NCBI RefSeq assembly: GCF_014873765.1
Contig: NZ_JADBGG010000036.1
Coordinates: 1 to 37,854, forward strand
DNA length: 37,854 nucleotides
From: Desulfomicrobium macestii
Lineage (GTDB): Bacteria; Desulfobacterota; Desulfovibrionia; Desulfovibrionales; Desulfomicrobiaceae
Direction of reading: 5' to 3'
The notes beneath the pieces are model-generated. The model was not told the DNA's origin and searched no databases. It saw only the letters and a program-made list of their open reading frames with translations. Below, piece after piece: positions 1-5,590 of the stretch. Position 1 is the first letter of the stretch; each line of letters begins with the position of its first letter. Made by a program: the position numbers and the translations under genes.

Positions 1-165
1 CCTTGGGGATTTGACCCCGACAGAGTTCCTCATGAAAAATTCACCCAAGGAAACCTCTACTTTTGGATGGCACTAACTTGGGGAGGTTTACAAGACGAAA
101 GGCCACCCGTCACCGGATGGCCTTTCGTCTTCCAAATCAAAAAAGAAGTAGCTGGAGTCACATAA
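1..165 (+). CDS. Possible C-terminal fragment of an unrecognised protein, cut by the window start
   Basis: A reading frame is open from the first base to a TAA at 163-165, giving 54 codons (begins PWGFDPDRVPHEKF, ends KKEVAGVT). I do not recognise it. It is rich in Trp, Pro and Phe. It ends just before the first copy of the tRNA-Asp 3' half, so if real it belongs to sequence left of that attachment site. Part of it overlaps the inverted repeat at 94-129, which argues that the open frame may be chance. No start codon is visible inside the window. Confidence 0.25.
   Translation, partial: PWGFDPDRVPHEKFTQGNLYFWMALTWGGLQDERPPVTGWPFVFQIKKEVAGVT
94..129. terminator. Hairpin, possible factor-independent terminator
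   Basis: GACGAAAGGCCA (94-105) is perfectly complementary to TGGCCTTTCGTC (118-129), a 12-bp stem with a 12-nt loop. Neither strand has a clear T-run afterwards, so it may be a weak terminator or only a structured element near the island boundary. Confidence 0.4.
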
Positions 166-185
166 ACCCACAGCGGACCCCATAA

Positions 186-278
186 AGAAAAAAGGGATTT
201 CAGCCTTTCGACTGAAATCCCTTACTTTCTAATGGCGGGGCCGATGGGACTCGAACCCACGGCCGCCGGCGTGACAGG
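186..278 (-). repeat. Attachment-site copy 1: 3' half of tRNA-Asp plus its terminator
   Basis: These 93 bases match 4686-4778, at an exact offset of 4500, with one mismatch (g265 versus t4765). On the minus strand the match covers the tRNA-Asp gene from the anticodon loop to the CCA, then the rho-independent terminator. Beyond 278 similarity stops: the 5' half of the tRNA is missing, so no cloverleaf forms. This is the usual footprint of integration into a tRNA gene by a tyrosine recombinase, where the crossover lies in the anticodon or T-arm segment and the 3' end is duplicated. It marks the left end of the accessory region, or the junction with another element lying left of the window. Confidence 0.85.
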
Positions 279-300
279 ACGATGAATGCCGCTTTACCCC

Positions 301-400
301 GCCGTATTTCAGCTAGTTACGTAGTTTTACGTAGTCTCGCGTGGATTCTCGTGGGTTCAAAAACCCACAAAAAACCCACGCGCGAATCCTTTCAAAAAAG
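301..400. other. Repeat-rich stretch beside att copy 1, possible integrase arm sites
   Basis: This short stretch holds a tandem TACGTAG motif (TACGTAGTTTTACGTAG, about 318-334). It also has nested inverted and direct copies of GTGGGT/ACCCAC (about 350-380), including ACCCACAAAAAACCCAC. A similar ACCCACAAAAAGCCCAC lies at 4666-4682, directly beside att copy 3. Direct repeats flanking a core site are typical of arm-type binding sites of tyrosine integrases. No gene is visible here. Confidence 0.4.
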
Positions 401-481
401 CTATAACGTTTAGTTTGAGGGGCGCGGAAACAGGTGGCAAAGCCGGATGTTGGAGCATCCCACTCGAAGCGTTTGTTAGCC
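401..481 (-). other. attC-like recombination site 1, downstream of the RelA/SpoT gene
   Basis: Read on the minus strand, the site begins GGCTAACAAACGC (R''-like, with the stop codon TAA inside it) and ends CTAAACGTTATAG (R'-like). The two ends are imperfect inverted repeats: TAAC...GTTA at the tips, then CTTCGAGTGGG against CCCCTCAAA as the L boxes. The interior is unconserved. Length is 81 bp, within the usual attC range. The opening TAACAAACG is shared with the second site at 1566-1624 and resembles the R'' end of Vibrio cholerae repeats. Position right at the stop codon is typical of gene cassettes. Confidence 0.65.
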
Positions 482-1546
482 ATTTTCGTGTAACCATGGC
501 TCGAAACTCTCTTTGGCTGTATTTGTCAAAATGTTGGCAAATATCTCTTTGTCGCCAAGGAATAAGCAGTGCCTTATTATGGTGTATGGGTTTAGTTTGT
601 CGTTGGGATTTGACTGCTCAAACCATGCTTGGTAGCGCTTAACTCTAGAGATATTTTCTCTCATGTAAAAGTTAAACTTGCCCCTGCTAATGTCCGGTTT
701 CATGCTGATGATTTCCTGTGTGAATCCATCGACTTTGTGAGGTTCGAACTCGAAGCCATTAAAGAAATGCTTTGCAATTTTCAGAAAGCTAAAAGCATTC
801 AGGATCGAGTAGTGGAACTTTTCTTCCTCTGGCTGGTTGTGACTTTCGTCGGTTTCCTGCGTTAGCAGTTCGTCGGAGATTTCTTCTTTTTGAATCTCCT
901 CAACTGTCGAATTTCTAATTTCACGAAATTCCCTGTCAGCAAGTTCAAATAGCGCTGCTAGTGTATTGATACGCCGTTTTAGTCTCGTTGGGATCGATTT
1001 TTTATACTTTATCTTGTGATCTAGTACGCTCCATGAATCTTGGATAATTGTTCTTATCTGAATCTCGAACATGAATTCAGAGTATTTGATGTACTCTGGC
1101 AAAGCCTTTCTGACTTCGTTAAGTCGTAGATCGAGATGAAGCCCCTTGTATCCAAAGGAACCTTCTGTGTTTTCTATCTGCGATATTTTGTCTGTTTTAT
1201 CGATTACTTCGAAGTGCTCAGAAAGACATTTTTCAATTTTCTCTATGTCATCTTCGTAAAGACATACAACCCTCAGCCCTATAAGGTCGGTAATGTGATC
1301 TCGTATGGTGTATGGTGTTGAACTTGACTCAAGGTTCGTTCGGTACTTTAGGTTAAACTTCTTGATGCATTCTTCTCTGTCTTTGACGCGGCCTTCGATT
1401 TTTGAAATAGCTATAGAACCGGCGTGAATCAATAATGCGTTTGAAAGTGCTACAAACGAATCCTTCGCGTCCTCAAGCAATTGACGGTTTGAGGTATGAA
1501 ATTCCCGAAACTGCGCCTTCTCGGTTTCAAAATTCAACGATGGCAT
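476..1546 (-). CDS. RelA/SpoT synthetase-domain protein (orphan alarmone synthetase, possible toxSAS)
   Basis: This 356-residue protein carries one RelA_SpoT nucleotidyltransferase domain at about residues 45-185. Visible motifs are SKIEGRVKDREECIKKF (substrate-binding K/R segment), DLIGLRVVCLYEDD (metal-binding Asp), GYKGLHLDL, and FEIQIRTIIQDSW followed by LDHKIKYK (conserved Glu and adenine-stacking region). No HD hydrolase domain and no TGS/ACT domains are present, so by family knowledge it could make (p)ppGpp or transfer pyrophosphate but not degrade it. A helical C-terminal part of about 130 residues follows an acidic linker near 220-240; its function is unknown. An AAGGAA ribosome site lies 8 nt before the ATG. 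The gene sits between two attC-like sites on a tRNA-borne island, is less GC-rich than the core genes, and has no visible antitoxin neighbour. Whether it is a toxic small synthetase, a fused toxin-antitoxin of CapRel type or housekeeping is not decided by sequence alone. Confidence 0.85.
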   Translation of the reverse strand: MPSLNFETEKAQFREFHTSNRQLLEDAKDSFVALSNALLIHAGSIAISKIEGRVKDREECIKKFNLKYRTNLESSSTPYTIRDHITDLIGLRVVCLYEDDIEKIEKCLSEHFEVIDKTDKISQIENTEGSFGYKGLHLDLRLNEVRKALPEYIKYSEFMFEIQIRTIIQDSWSVLDHKIKYKKSIPTRLKRRINTLAALFELADREFREIRNSTVEEIQKEEISDELLTQETDESHNQPEEEKFHYSILNAFSFLKIAKHFFNGFEFEPHKVDGFTQEIISMKPDISRGKFNFYMRENISRVKRYQAWFEQSNPNDKLNPYTIIRHCLFLGDKEIFANILTNTAKESFEPWLHENG

Positions 1547-1565
1547 GGGTATTCCTTCTTTGAAT

Positions 1566-1624
1566 GGCTAACGTGTAGGGTAACTGGCGAGCTTCAGCGA
1601 GTCCTCGTTTACCCGTTTGTTATC
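1566..1624 (-). other. attC-like recombination site 2, upstream of the RelA/SpoT gene
   Basis: Minus strand: begins GATAACAAACGGGTAA and ends GTTACCCTACACGTTAGCC. TAAC pairs with GTTA at the tips and GGGTAA with TTACCC as inner boxes, with a short GCTGAAGC-centred middle. Length is about 59 bp, near the lower limit of attC sites. The R'-like end GTTAGCC lies 19 nt before the ATG of the RelA/SpoT gene, matching the usual distance between a cassette boundary and its start codon. The sixth base of GTTAGCC departs from the GTTRRRY consensus. Confidence 0.55.
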
Positions 1625-1826
1625 TTTTATTTTAGAAAAGTGGTCAGGTCTCGCTTTGGCTCTTCTCGACACCACTTGCAACATTGTCCGGACTGTTTTG
1701 AACTTTGCCCTTTCCAGCACTAGTCACATGATGGGAGAAGTGGCTCACTCACGCCCCTGTCAGAGTGGCGAATCAGCAGAGGCTAGGGCGTCGGGTAGAT
1801 CGCGTTGTTTGGAGGGCTTGAACAGG
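1625..1826. other. Non-coding stretch between attC-like site 2 and the 228-aa gene
   Basis: About 200 bases with no convincing gene. A 7-bp inverted repeat, GGTAGAT (1795-1801) with ATCTACC (1829-1835), overlaps the stop codon of the flanking minus-strand gene and could end its transcript, but no T-run follows. I see no third attC-like site here. Confidence 0.4.
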
Positions 1827-2513
1827 CTATCTACCTTCCGCAATGAACTCCAAGAAGCTCTGGCCCAATGAGGTCACACATAATGGCTTTGGCTCAAAAT
1901 CATCTGTAAATACAGCGTTTTGCTGTGTCGCAAATTCTGGTAAATCTTGTACATCGCCAGCCAATATGAGTGACCTTAACTCCAAATCTTTAATGACGGC
2001 ACGAAAGTGTGCTCGTTCGATGCTAGCTCCGAGATAAATCTCAAACTGACTGAGCACCTGCTCCAGCGTCACGCGCCCCTGCATGGCATGCTTGTTTATG
2101 AAATCCAGCAACCGCAAGTGCATCAATGAAAATTCGTCTATAAACTTTAAGAACTGGAAGGCTATGTCCTCTTCAGGCATGTTCCCTATGGCAGTTGCCT
2201 CAAGTGCGTTTCGCAGTGCACGAATTTTTTCAACCCTATGGTTTCGCAAAGCTATCTGTGTGGCTTGGTATAGAAACGAGATGAAACGCTCGTCATTCTG
2301 AAGGACTTCGGGAACTACTCTAAGCTCCTTTTGCAGTTTTTCAATGGTTGACAACACCTCCGCTAACCATCGCTCTGTTCTCTTCTCGGCAGGGTTGACG
2401 AAAAGATTCATCACCTCGGCAAGCAAACCTCCCACCAAGGGAGTCGCTTGCAACGCTCCCTTGACGAGAGCGACCGCAACCTCCTTAACAGTTTCTTCAC
2501 GCGGGATCTGCAT
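1827..2513 (-). CDS. Unrecognised 228-aa accessory protein
   Basis: I do not recognise a family. Residues 8-40 form a hydrophobic, Gly/Ala/Leu-rich helix (VKGALQATPLVGGLLAEV) that could associate with membrane. Residues 40-80 are charged and probably coiled (ERWLAEVLSTIEKLQKEL). The rest looks like an all-helical domain with a winged-helix feel near 140-185 (LEQVLSQFEIYLGASIERAHF...LELRSLIL). A strong GGAGGG ribosome site lies about 8 nt before the ATG. It is in the same orientation as the RelA/SpoT gene and on the same island, upstream of attC-like site 2, so it may be a second cassette. No attC-like site was seen upstream of it. Function unknown. Confidence 0.75.
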   Translation of the reverse strand: MQIPREETVKEVAVALVKGALQATPLVGGLLAEVMNLFVNPAEKRTERWLAEVLSTIEKLQKELRVVPEVLQNDERFISFLYQATQIALRNHRVEKIRALRNALEATAIGNMPEEDIAFQFLKFIDEFSLMHLRLLDFINKHAMQGRVTLEQVLSQFEIYLGASIERAHFRAVIKDLELRSLILAGDVQDLPEFATQQNAVFTDDFEPKPLCVTSLGQSFLEFIAEGR

Positions 2514-3039
2514 TGCGAAACCCTCCTAATTTCTCCATTAGATGAGCCACAGGTTTCACACTAATCGATTTGTTGTCAATAAATCACTGAATTGCTATAA
2601 AATAACATATTTAATAAATGAAAAGAAGGAAACAAAGGGGTCACCCATCAAAAGGACCGAGGTCAAGAGAAAGTGCTCCTGCGGGCCAGAAAATCAGGTT
2701 TCTCGCCTCGGGTAACGATCCCTAGATAACACTCCAGATTTCTTTGTCTTCTGCCTTTGTCGAATTATCAGCATTGCGTGTCGGCGTATTCCGCCGCACC
2801 AGTCACCCATCAGGATCTAGGCCACCGAAGCAGCCCCACCGTCTTGCGACGGCCAGATAATCTTCGATCCCACGCCATGTCCAAAGTGTTGTTACAGATC
2901 TCATGGTTGTGAACCAACCCGTTGCTGGCTCATGCCGTGGTCGGCGAAACAAAGTCATCCGAAAAGCTGGAAGCGGTGACTACCAATCAAATCTCATGGT
3001 TATACCAACCCCTTTGCTGGTTCCCCACCGCCTCCAAAT
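2514..3039. other. Gene-free 526-bp stretch downstream of the IS110 transposase
   Basis: No coding frame is convincing. The part nearest the transposase (about 2880-3030) contains an imperfect direct repeat of about 32 bp, listed separately. The part near 2540-2640 is AT-rich and holds the promoter side of the 228-aa gene. Part of this stretch is probably the non-coding downstream end of the insertion sequence, but no boundary can be fixed by eye. Confidence 0.5.
2898..3022. repeat. Pair of imperfect direct repeats beside the IS110 transposase
   Basis: The segment at 2898-2930 starts ATCTCATGGTTGTGAACC and the one at 2991-3022 starts ATCTCATGGTTATACCAACC. Both go on with CCAACCC, a few bases, then GCTGG. 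Each can fold into a small hairpin (GGTT-GTG-AACC in the first). The spacing is 93 bp start to start. They lie in the non-coding sequence after the transposase stop codon, where IS1111-type members of the IS110 family keep subterminal repeats and structured RNA. Confidence 0.5.
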
Positions 3040-4058
3040 TCATGCAAAGCATTTTTCATGATCAAAGTTCACACCCTCCCGCATGATGAAATATGCGGCC
3101 CTCGTAAGTTTGTGGGCCAAGGCGCTATGCGCGACCATTCTGTTACTTCTAGCCAGCTTGCGGTCATACCATGAGCGGCTTGCATCGTCGTAACGCCTGG
3201 CGAACTCAGCGACCTCTGAAAAAGCCCACGCCAAATACTTGTTCCCGTTCTTGGTGTTGCCTCGTCCCTCGCGCTTGCCGTTACTGATCCAATTGGAGGG
3301 CACTTTCCGACAATACGAACTGAAATTGCCCGCTTTGGCGAAGCGCCCGATTGGCCCGGTTTCCAACATGATCGTCAGTCCCAGGACGACCCCTACTCCA
3401 GGCATGGAGAGCAGTGCTTTGTACGCTGGCCGCAATTCGGTTCGCTCCTCGGCCTGCTTCTCGATTTTCTTTATCTGCCGCCCCAAGTAGTCGATGGTGT
3501 CTTTGCTGACTTCTCCGCAAAGGGCCAAATCCTCATTTGCGGCACACAAGGGGGCGACATGGTTTGTTTTGAGTTGCTTGATCATGCGCCCCGGCAGTGA
3601 ATACCCGTTGTTCCGGGAAACTATGCCTTGCAAACTCGTGATCAAAGACGTTCTCAAGCGTATCAGATGTCCGCGTTTTCTCAGCAGATCCCGGATCGGA
3701 CGTTCCGCTTTGGATAGATGTACCCTTCAGACAGGACGCCGAGGCGAAGCATCTCGGCGAGCCAGGCGGCATCACTGGCGTCGTCGCTGTGTTTGAGCCC
3801 GGAGTACTTCTGGATAGCTGCCGGGTTGGCCAAATGCACCCGGTAGCCCTCGTCCATCAACGCATCGACGATCCAATACCAGTTGAAGGTCGACTCGATG
3901 GCAATTCCTTGCAGTTGATCCCGGTAGGCAGCTAGCGGATGCAGGATTGCCTGGACATCGTTAGCAAGTTTTCGTTTTTCAATGATCTTTCCTGCACTAT
4001 CGACCACAGACAAGAAATTTGAATTTGAATGCAAATCGATTCCTGCGTATATAGCCAT
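3040..4058 (-). pseudogene. IS110-family transposase (DEDD recombinase), frameshifted
   Basis: The N-terminal piece (4058 to about 3710) has the RuvC-like DEDD domain: Asp in YAGIDLHS, Glu in AIESTFNWYW, and two Asp in HSDDASDAAWLAEML. The C-terminal piece (about 3710-3040) has the Transposase_20 domain: ALLSMPGVGVVLGLTIMLE, then SSYCRKVPS with the likely catalytic Ser region, then NTKNGNKYLAWAF. The two are joined by a single-base frameshift near 3709-3711. The run CCAAAGCGGAA (minus strand) would restore ...YPKAERPIRDLLRKRGH if it had one more A. This makes it a probable dead insertion sequence unless frameshifting occurs. The ATG at 4058 has a GGAGG site seven nt upstream that lies within the 12-bp inverted repeat described next. 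Confidence 0.88.
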
Positions 4059-4059
4059 T

Positions 4060-4135
4060 GGACACCTCCGATATGAGTGTTTCCCAACTCCTATATAGCA
4101 GAGGAATCGGCCATCTGCTATTTTCGGAGGTGTCC
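4060..4135 (-). ncRNA. Structured leader of the IS110 transposase, candidate bridge RNA segment
   Basis: GGACACCTCCGA (4060-4071) and TCGGAGGTGTCC (4124-4135) are perfect 12-bp inverted repeats. Inside them TAGCAGA and TCTGCTA (about 4096-4120) form a second stem. On the transposase strand, the downstream arm contains the GGAGG ribosome site just before the ATG, so the stem would hide it. IS110-group elements are known to encode a structured bridge RNA upstream of the recombinase. Whether this leader is that RNA, or just a device limiting transposase translation from outside promoters, is inference. Confidence 0.45.
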
Positions 4136-4483
4136 TTTTGTATGGTTATCAAGTCTCGTTTTGACTTTTCTTTAATGCCACTCGAACAAACATCTGCCCC
4201 TCCAAACCGAAATCTGGAACAAATCTTAAGTTTGAATCATCCCATAAAGGCAGTGGCAACAGCTCACCCCCTAAAAAAAGTGACCCTCATTGATCATCAA
4301 TCGTAGTCACATTTTTTGCGTAACGTCGTTACAATAAAAGTTGCACAAACGGCAACTACTTCTTTTGTCATACATAATCCACGTAAGAGCTACCGAACAA
4401 TACGTACATGAGGCGAACAAAAGAGCACCCGCAACCGGATGGCTTTCTTCGATTCGTAAGACACAACGCGCAAACCCACACAC
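4136..4483. other. Gene-free stretch between the insertion sequence and att copy 2
   Basis: About 350 AT-rich bases. Short reading frames exist but none resembles a protein. A small inverted repeat GTAAC-GTC-GTTAC lies at about 4320-4332, and ACGTAA and TACGTAC motifs occur near 4380-4410. They recall the TACGTAG motifs beside att copy 1 and may be integrase-binding remnants. Confidence 0.4.
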
Positions 4484-4575
4484 AAAAAAAGGAATCCCAG
4501 CCTTTCGACTGAAATCCCTTGTTCTCTAATGGCGGGGCCGATGGGACTCGAACCCATGGCCTCCGGCTTCACAGG
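4484..4575 (-). repeat. Attachment-site copy 2: diverged 3' half of tRNA-Asp plus terminator
   Basis: This is similar to 4686-4778 over the terminator hairpin, T-arm and acceptor end, but with several changes: GGAATCCCAG for GGGATTTCAG in the terminator, a T-arm change (CCCATGG for CCCACGG), and GGCTTCACAGG for GGCGTGACAGG at the anticodon loop. It therefore arrived with a different element, or has drifted longer than copy 1. Only about 200 bp separate it from the intact tRNA, so the element between copies 2 and 3 is now nearly empty. Confidence 0.75.
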
Positions 4576-4619
4576 CAGATGATTACCTATAGGTAAGCTT
4601 CAGCCGAATCACCGTCCCC
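4530..4619 (-). other. tRNA-like 90-nt segment, probably a tRNA-Asp pseudogene
   Basis: Read on the minus strand from 4619, GGGGACG could pair with CGGCCCC next to an encoded GCCA end, giving a seven-base acceptor stem with one mismatch. The T-arm is ATGGG-TTCGAGT-CCCAT, fully Watson-Crick. In between, TTCGGCT pairs with AGCCGGA, and a TTACC-TATA-GGTAA hairpin lies inside. No normal D-arm plus anticodon arm forms and the segment is too long, so I call it a tRNA-like remnant and not a functional tRNA. Confidence 0.4.
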
Positions 4620-4687
4620 ATAGAGAGATCAAATCGAGCAAATACGGAGCGTTGGAGCGGCTTTGACCCACAAAAAGCCCACAACAG

Positions 4688-4723
4688 AAAAAAGGGATTT
4701 CAGCCTTTCGACTGAAATCCCTT
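4688..4723 (-). terminator. Rho-independent terminator of the tRNA-Val/tRNA-Asp operon
   Basis: On the minus strand AAGGGATTTCAG and CTGAAATCCCTT form a 12-bp stem around an 8-nt loop, followed directly by a T-run. It begins 10 nt after the tRNA-Asp CCA end. The hairpin is duplicated with the tRNA end in both other att copies. Confidence 0.9.
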
Positions 4724-4732
4724 ACTTTCTAA

Positions 4733-4809
<77 letters not shown>

Positions 4810-4823
4810 GCATTTTGTCTTCG

Positions 4824-4899
4824 TGGTGGGCGGTACAGGGATCGAACCTATGACCCTCGGCTTGTAAGGCCGACGCTCTCCCAGCTGAGCTAACCGCCC
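4824..4899 (-). tRNA. tRNA-Val (anticodon TAC)
   Basis: A 76-nt gene. The acceptor stem is GGGCGGT/ACCGCCC with discriminator A and an encoded CCA. The D-arm holds TTAGCTCAGCTGGGAGAGC, the anticodon stem GGCC/GGCC-type arm presents loop CTTACAA with anticodon TAC, and the T-arm is AGGTTCGATCCCT. It is the first gene of the two-tRNA operon. Confidence 0.95.
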
Positions 4900-4923
4900 C
4901 GTCCCGTCCAACGAGAAACAGTC

Positions 4924-4950
4924 TTTATAGGGGCCAATGCCTACTGTCAA
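4924..4950 (-). promoter_or_regulatory. Sigma-70 type promoter of the tRNA-Val/tRNA-Asp operon
   Basis: The minus strand shows a consensus -35 TTGACA (4950-4945) and TATAAAGA starting at 4929, spaced 15-17 nt depending on the register of the -10 box. The -10 box lies about 25 nt before the tRNA-Val 5' end. An A/T-rich tract just upstream (about 4951-4995) could act as an UP element, as is common for stable-RNA promoters. Confidence 0.7.
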
Positions 4951-5152
4951 AGACTTTTTTAAGAAAATTTTAATTTCATTTTAAGTCTTTATATTTCAGC
5001 ATGTTACGAAGCAGGCAACCGCCAAAAAATAAAGCGTCCTGCTGTCCTTTCAATGCGCAATATCCCAGAATCAGACAACTTTCTCTTTTCAGAACCACGC
5101 AACCCCACCTGCCACCGGCGATTTTTCCCGGCCATCAGGAGTGCGTAGGTAC

Positions 5153-5584
5153 TCAAAACAGATCGTCACACTCCGTCACTTCGAGAGGCTCAACCCCGGA
5201 ACGCTTCCTGAGCCAGTTGATGCCGCGCAGGACTGGCCCGCGTGAGATAATGTATCTTTCCAGCCTGTACTTGCCGGGAAAATCCATGAGCATGATGCCG
5301 AGAAAAATTGTCAGCAGGCCCTGGCCGGGCAGAAAGAGCATGAGCACCCCGGCCAGGAAGAGGACCAGCCCCAGCATGTTCTTGAGGATCAGCACGATCA
5401 TGCGCAGGCCTGGACGACGCCTGCGCCACGGCGTCTTACCGCGCCTTTCGGCGCAGAAATAGTCGGCGGGAATGCGGGCGGCCACCAGAGGAAGGACCAG
5501 CAGCGAACCCACGAATGTCAGCACGGAAAAGGCGGCCAGCCAGCCAAGTCCTTCCGCCCACCACCCTTCAATCCCCGCCAGCAT
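5153..5584 (-). CDS. Small membrane protein of PGPGW-like type
   Basis: 143 residues with an N-terminal hydrophobic segment (about 14-38, LGWLAAFSVLTFVGSLLVLPLV) and a second hydrophobic region (about 62-100) around the motif LPGQGLLTIFLGIMLMDFPGK. The PGQG-L...G motif followed by a basic ...YRLERYIISR stretch resembles the putative transmembrane PGPGW family. No enzymatic residues are evident. It starts 6 nt after the stop of the PfkB kinase gene, so it is very likely the last gene of that operon. Function unknown; probably an inner-membrane protein. Confidence 0.7.
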   Translation of the reverse strand: MLAGIEGWWAEGLGWLAAFSVLTFVGSLLVLPLVAARIPADYFCAERRGKTPWRRRRPGLRMIVLILKNMLGLVLFLAGVLMLFLPGQGLLTIFLGIMLMDFPGKYRLERYIISRGPVLRGINWLRKRSGVEPLEVTECDDLF

Positions 5585-5590
5585 GCCGTG

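Noticed and set aside
186-278. CRISPR-like reading of the repeated tRNA blocks (three copies of about 93 bp)
   Set aside because: The copies are parts of a tRNA gene plus its terminator, irregularly spaced at kilobase and 200-bp distances, with no spacers.
2898-3022. Third and fourth attC sites in the region upstream of the 228-aa gene
   Set aside because: The two repeats there lack TAAC...GTTA ends and sit beside the transposase; they fit insertion-sequence ends better.
4058-4306. 82-codon open frame starting in the IS110 leader
   Set aside because: It has no ribosome site or family resemblance and overlaps the inverted-repeat structure of the transposase leader.
4530-4619. Functional selenocysteine or other unusual tRNA at att copy 2
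   Set aside because: No anticodon arm with a seven-base loop forms and the acceptor stem has a mismatch; a TCA triplet present is not in a loop.
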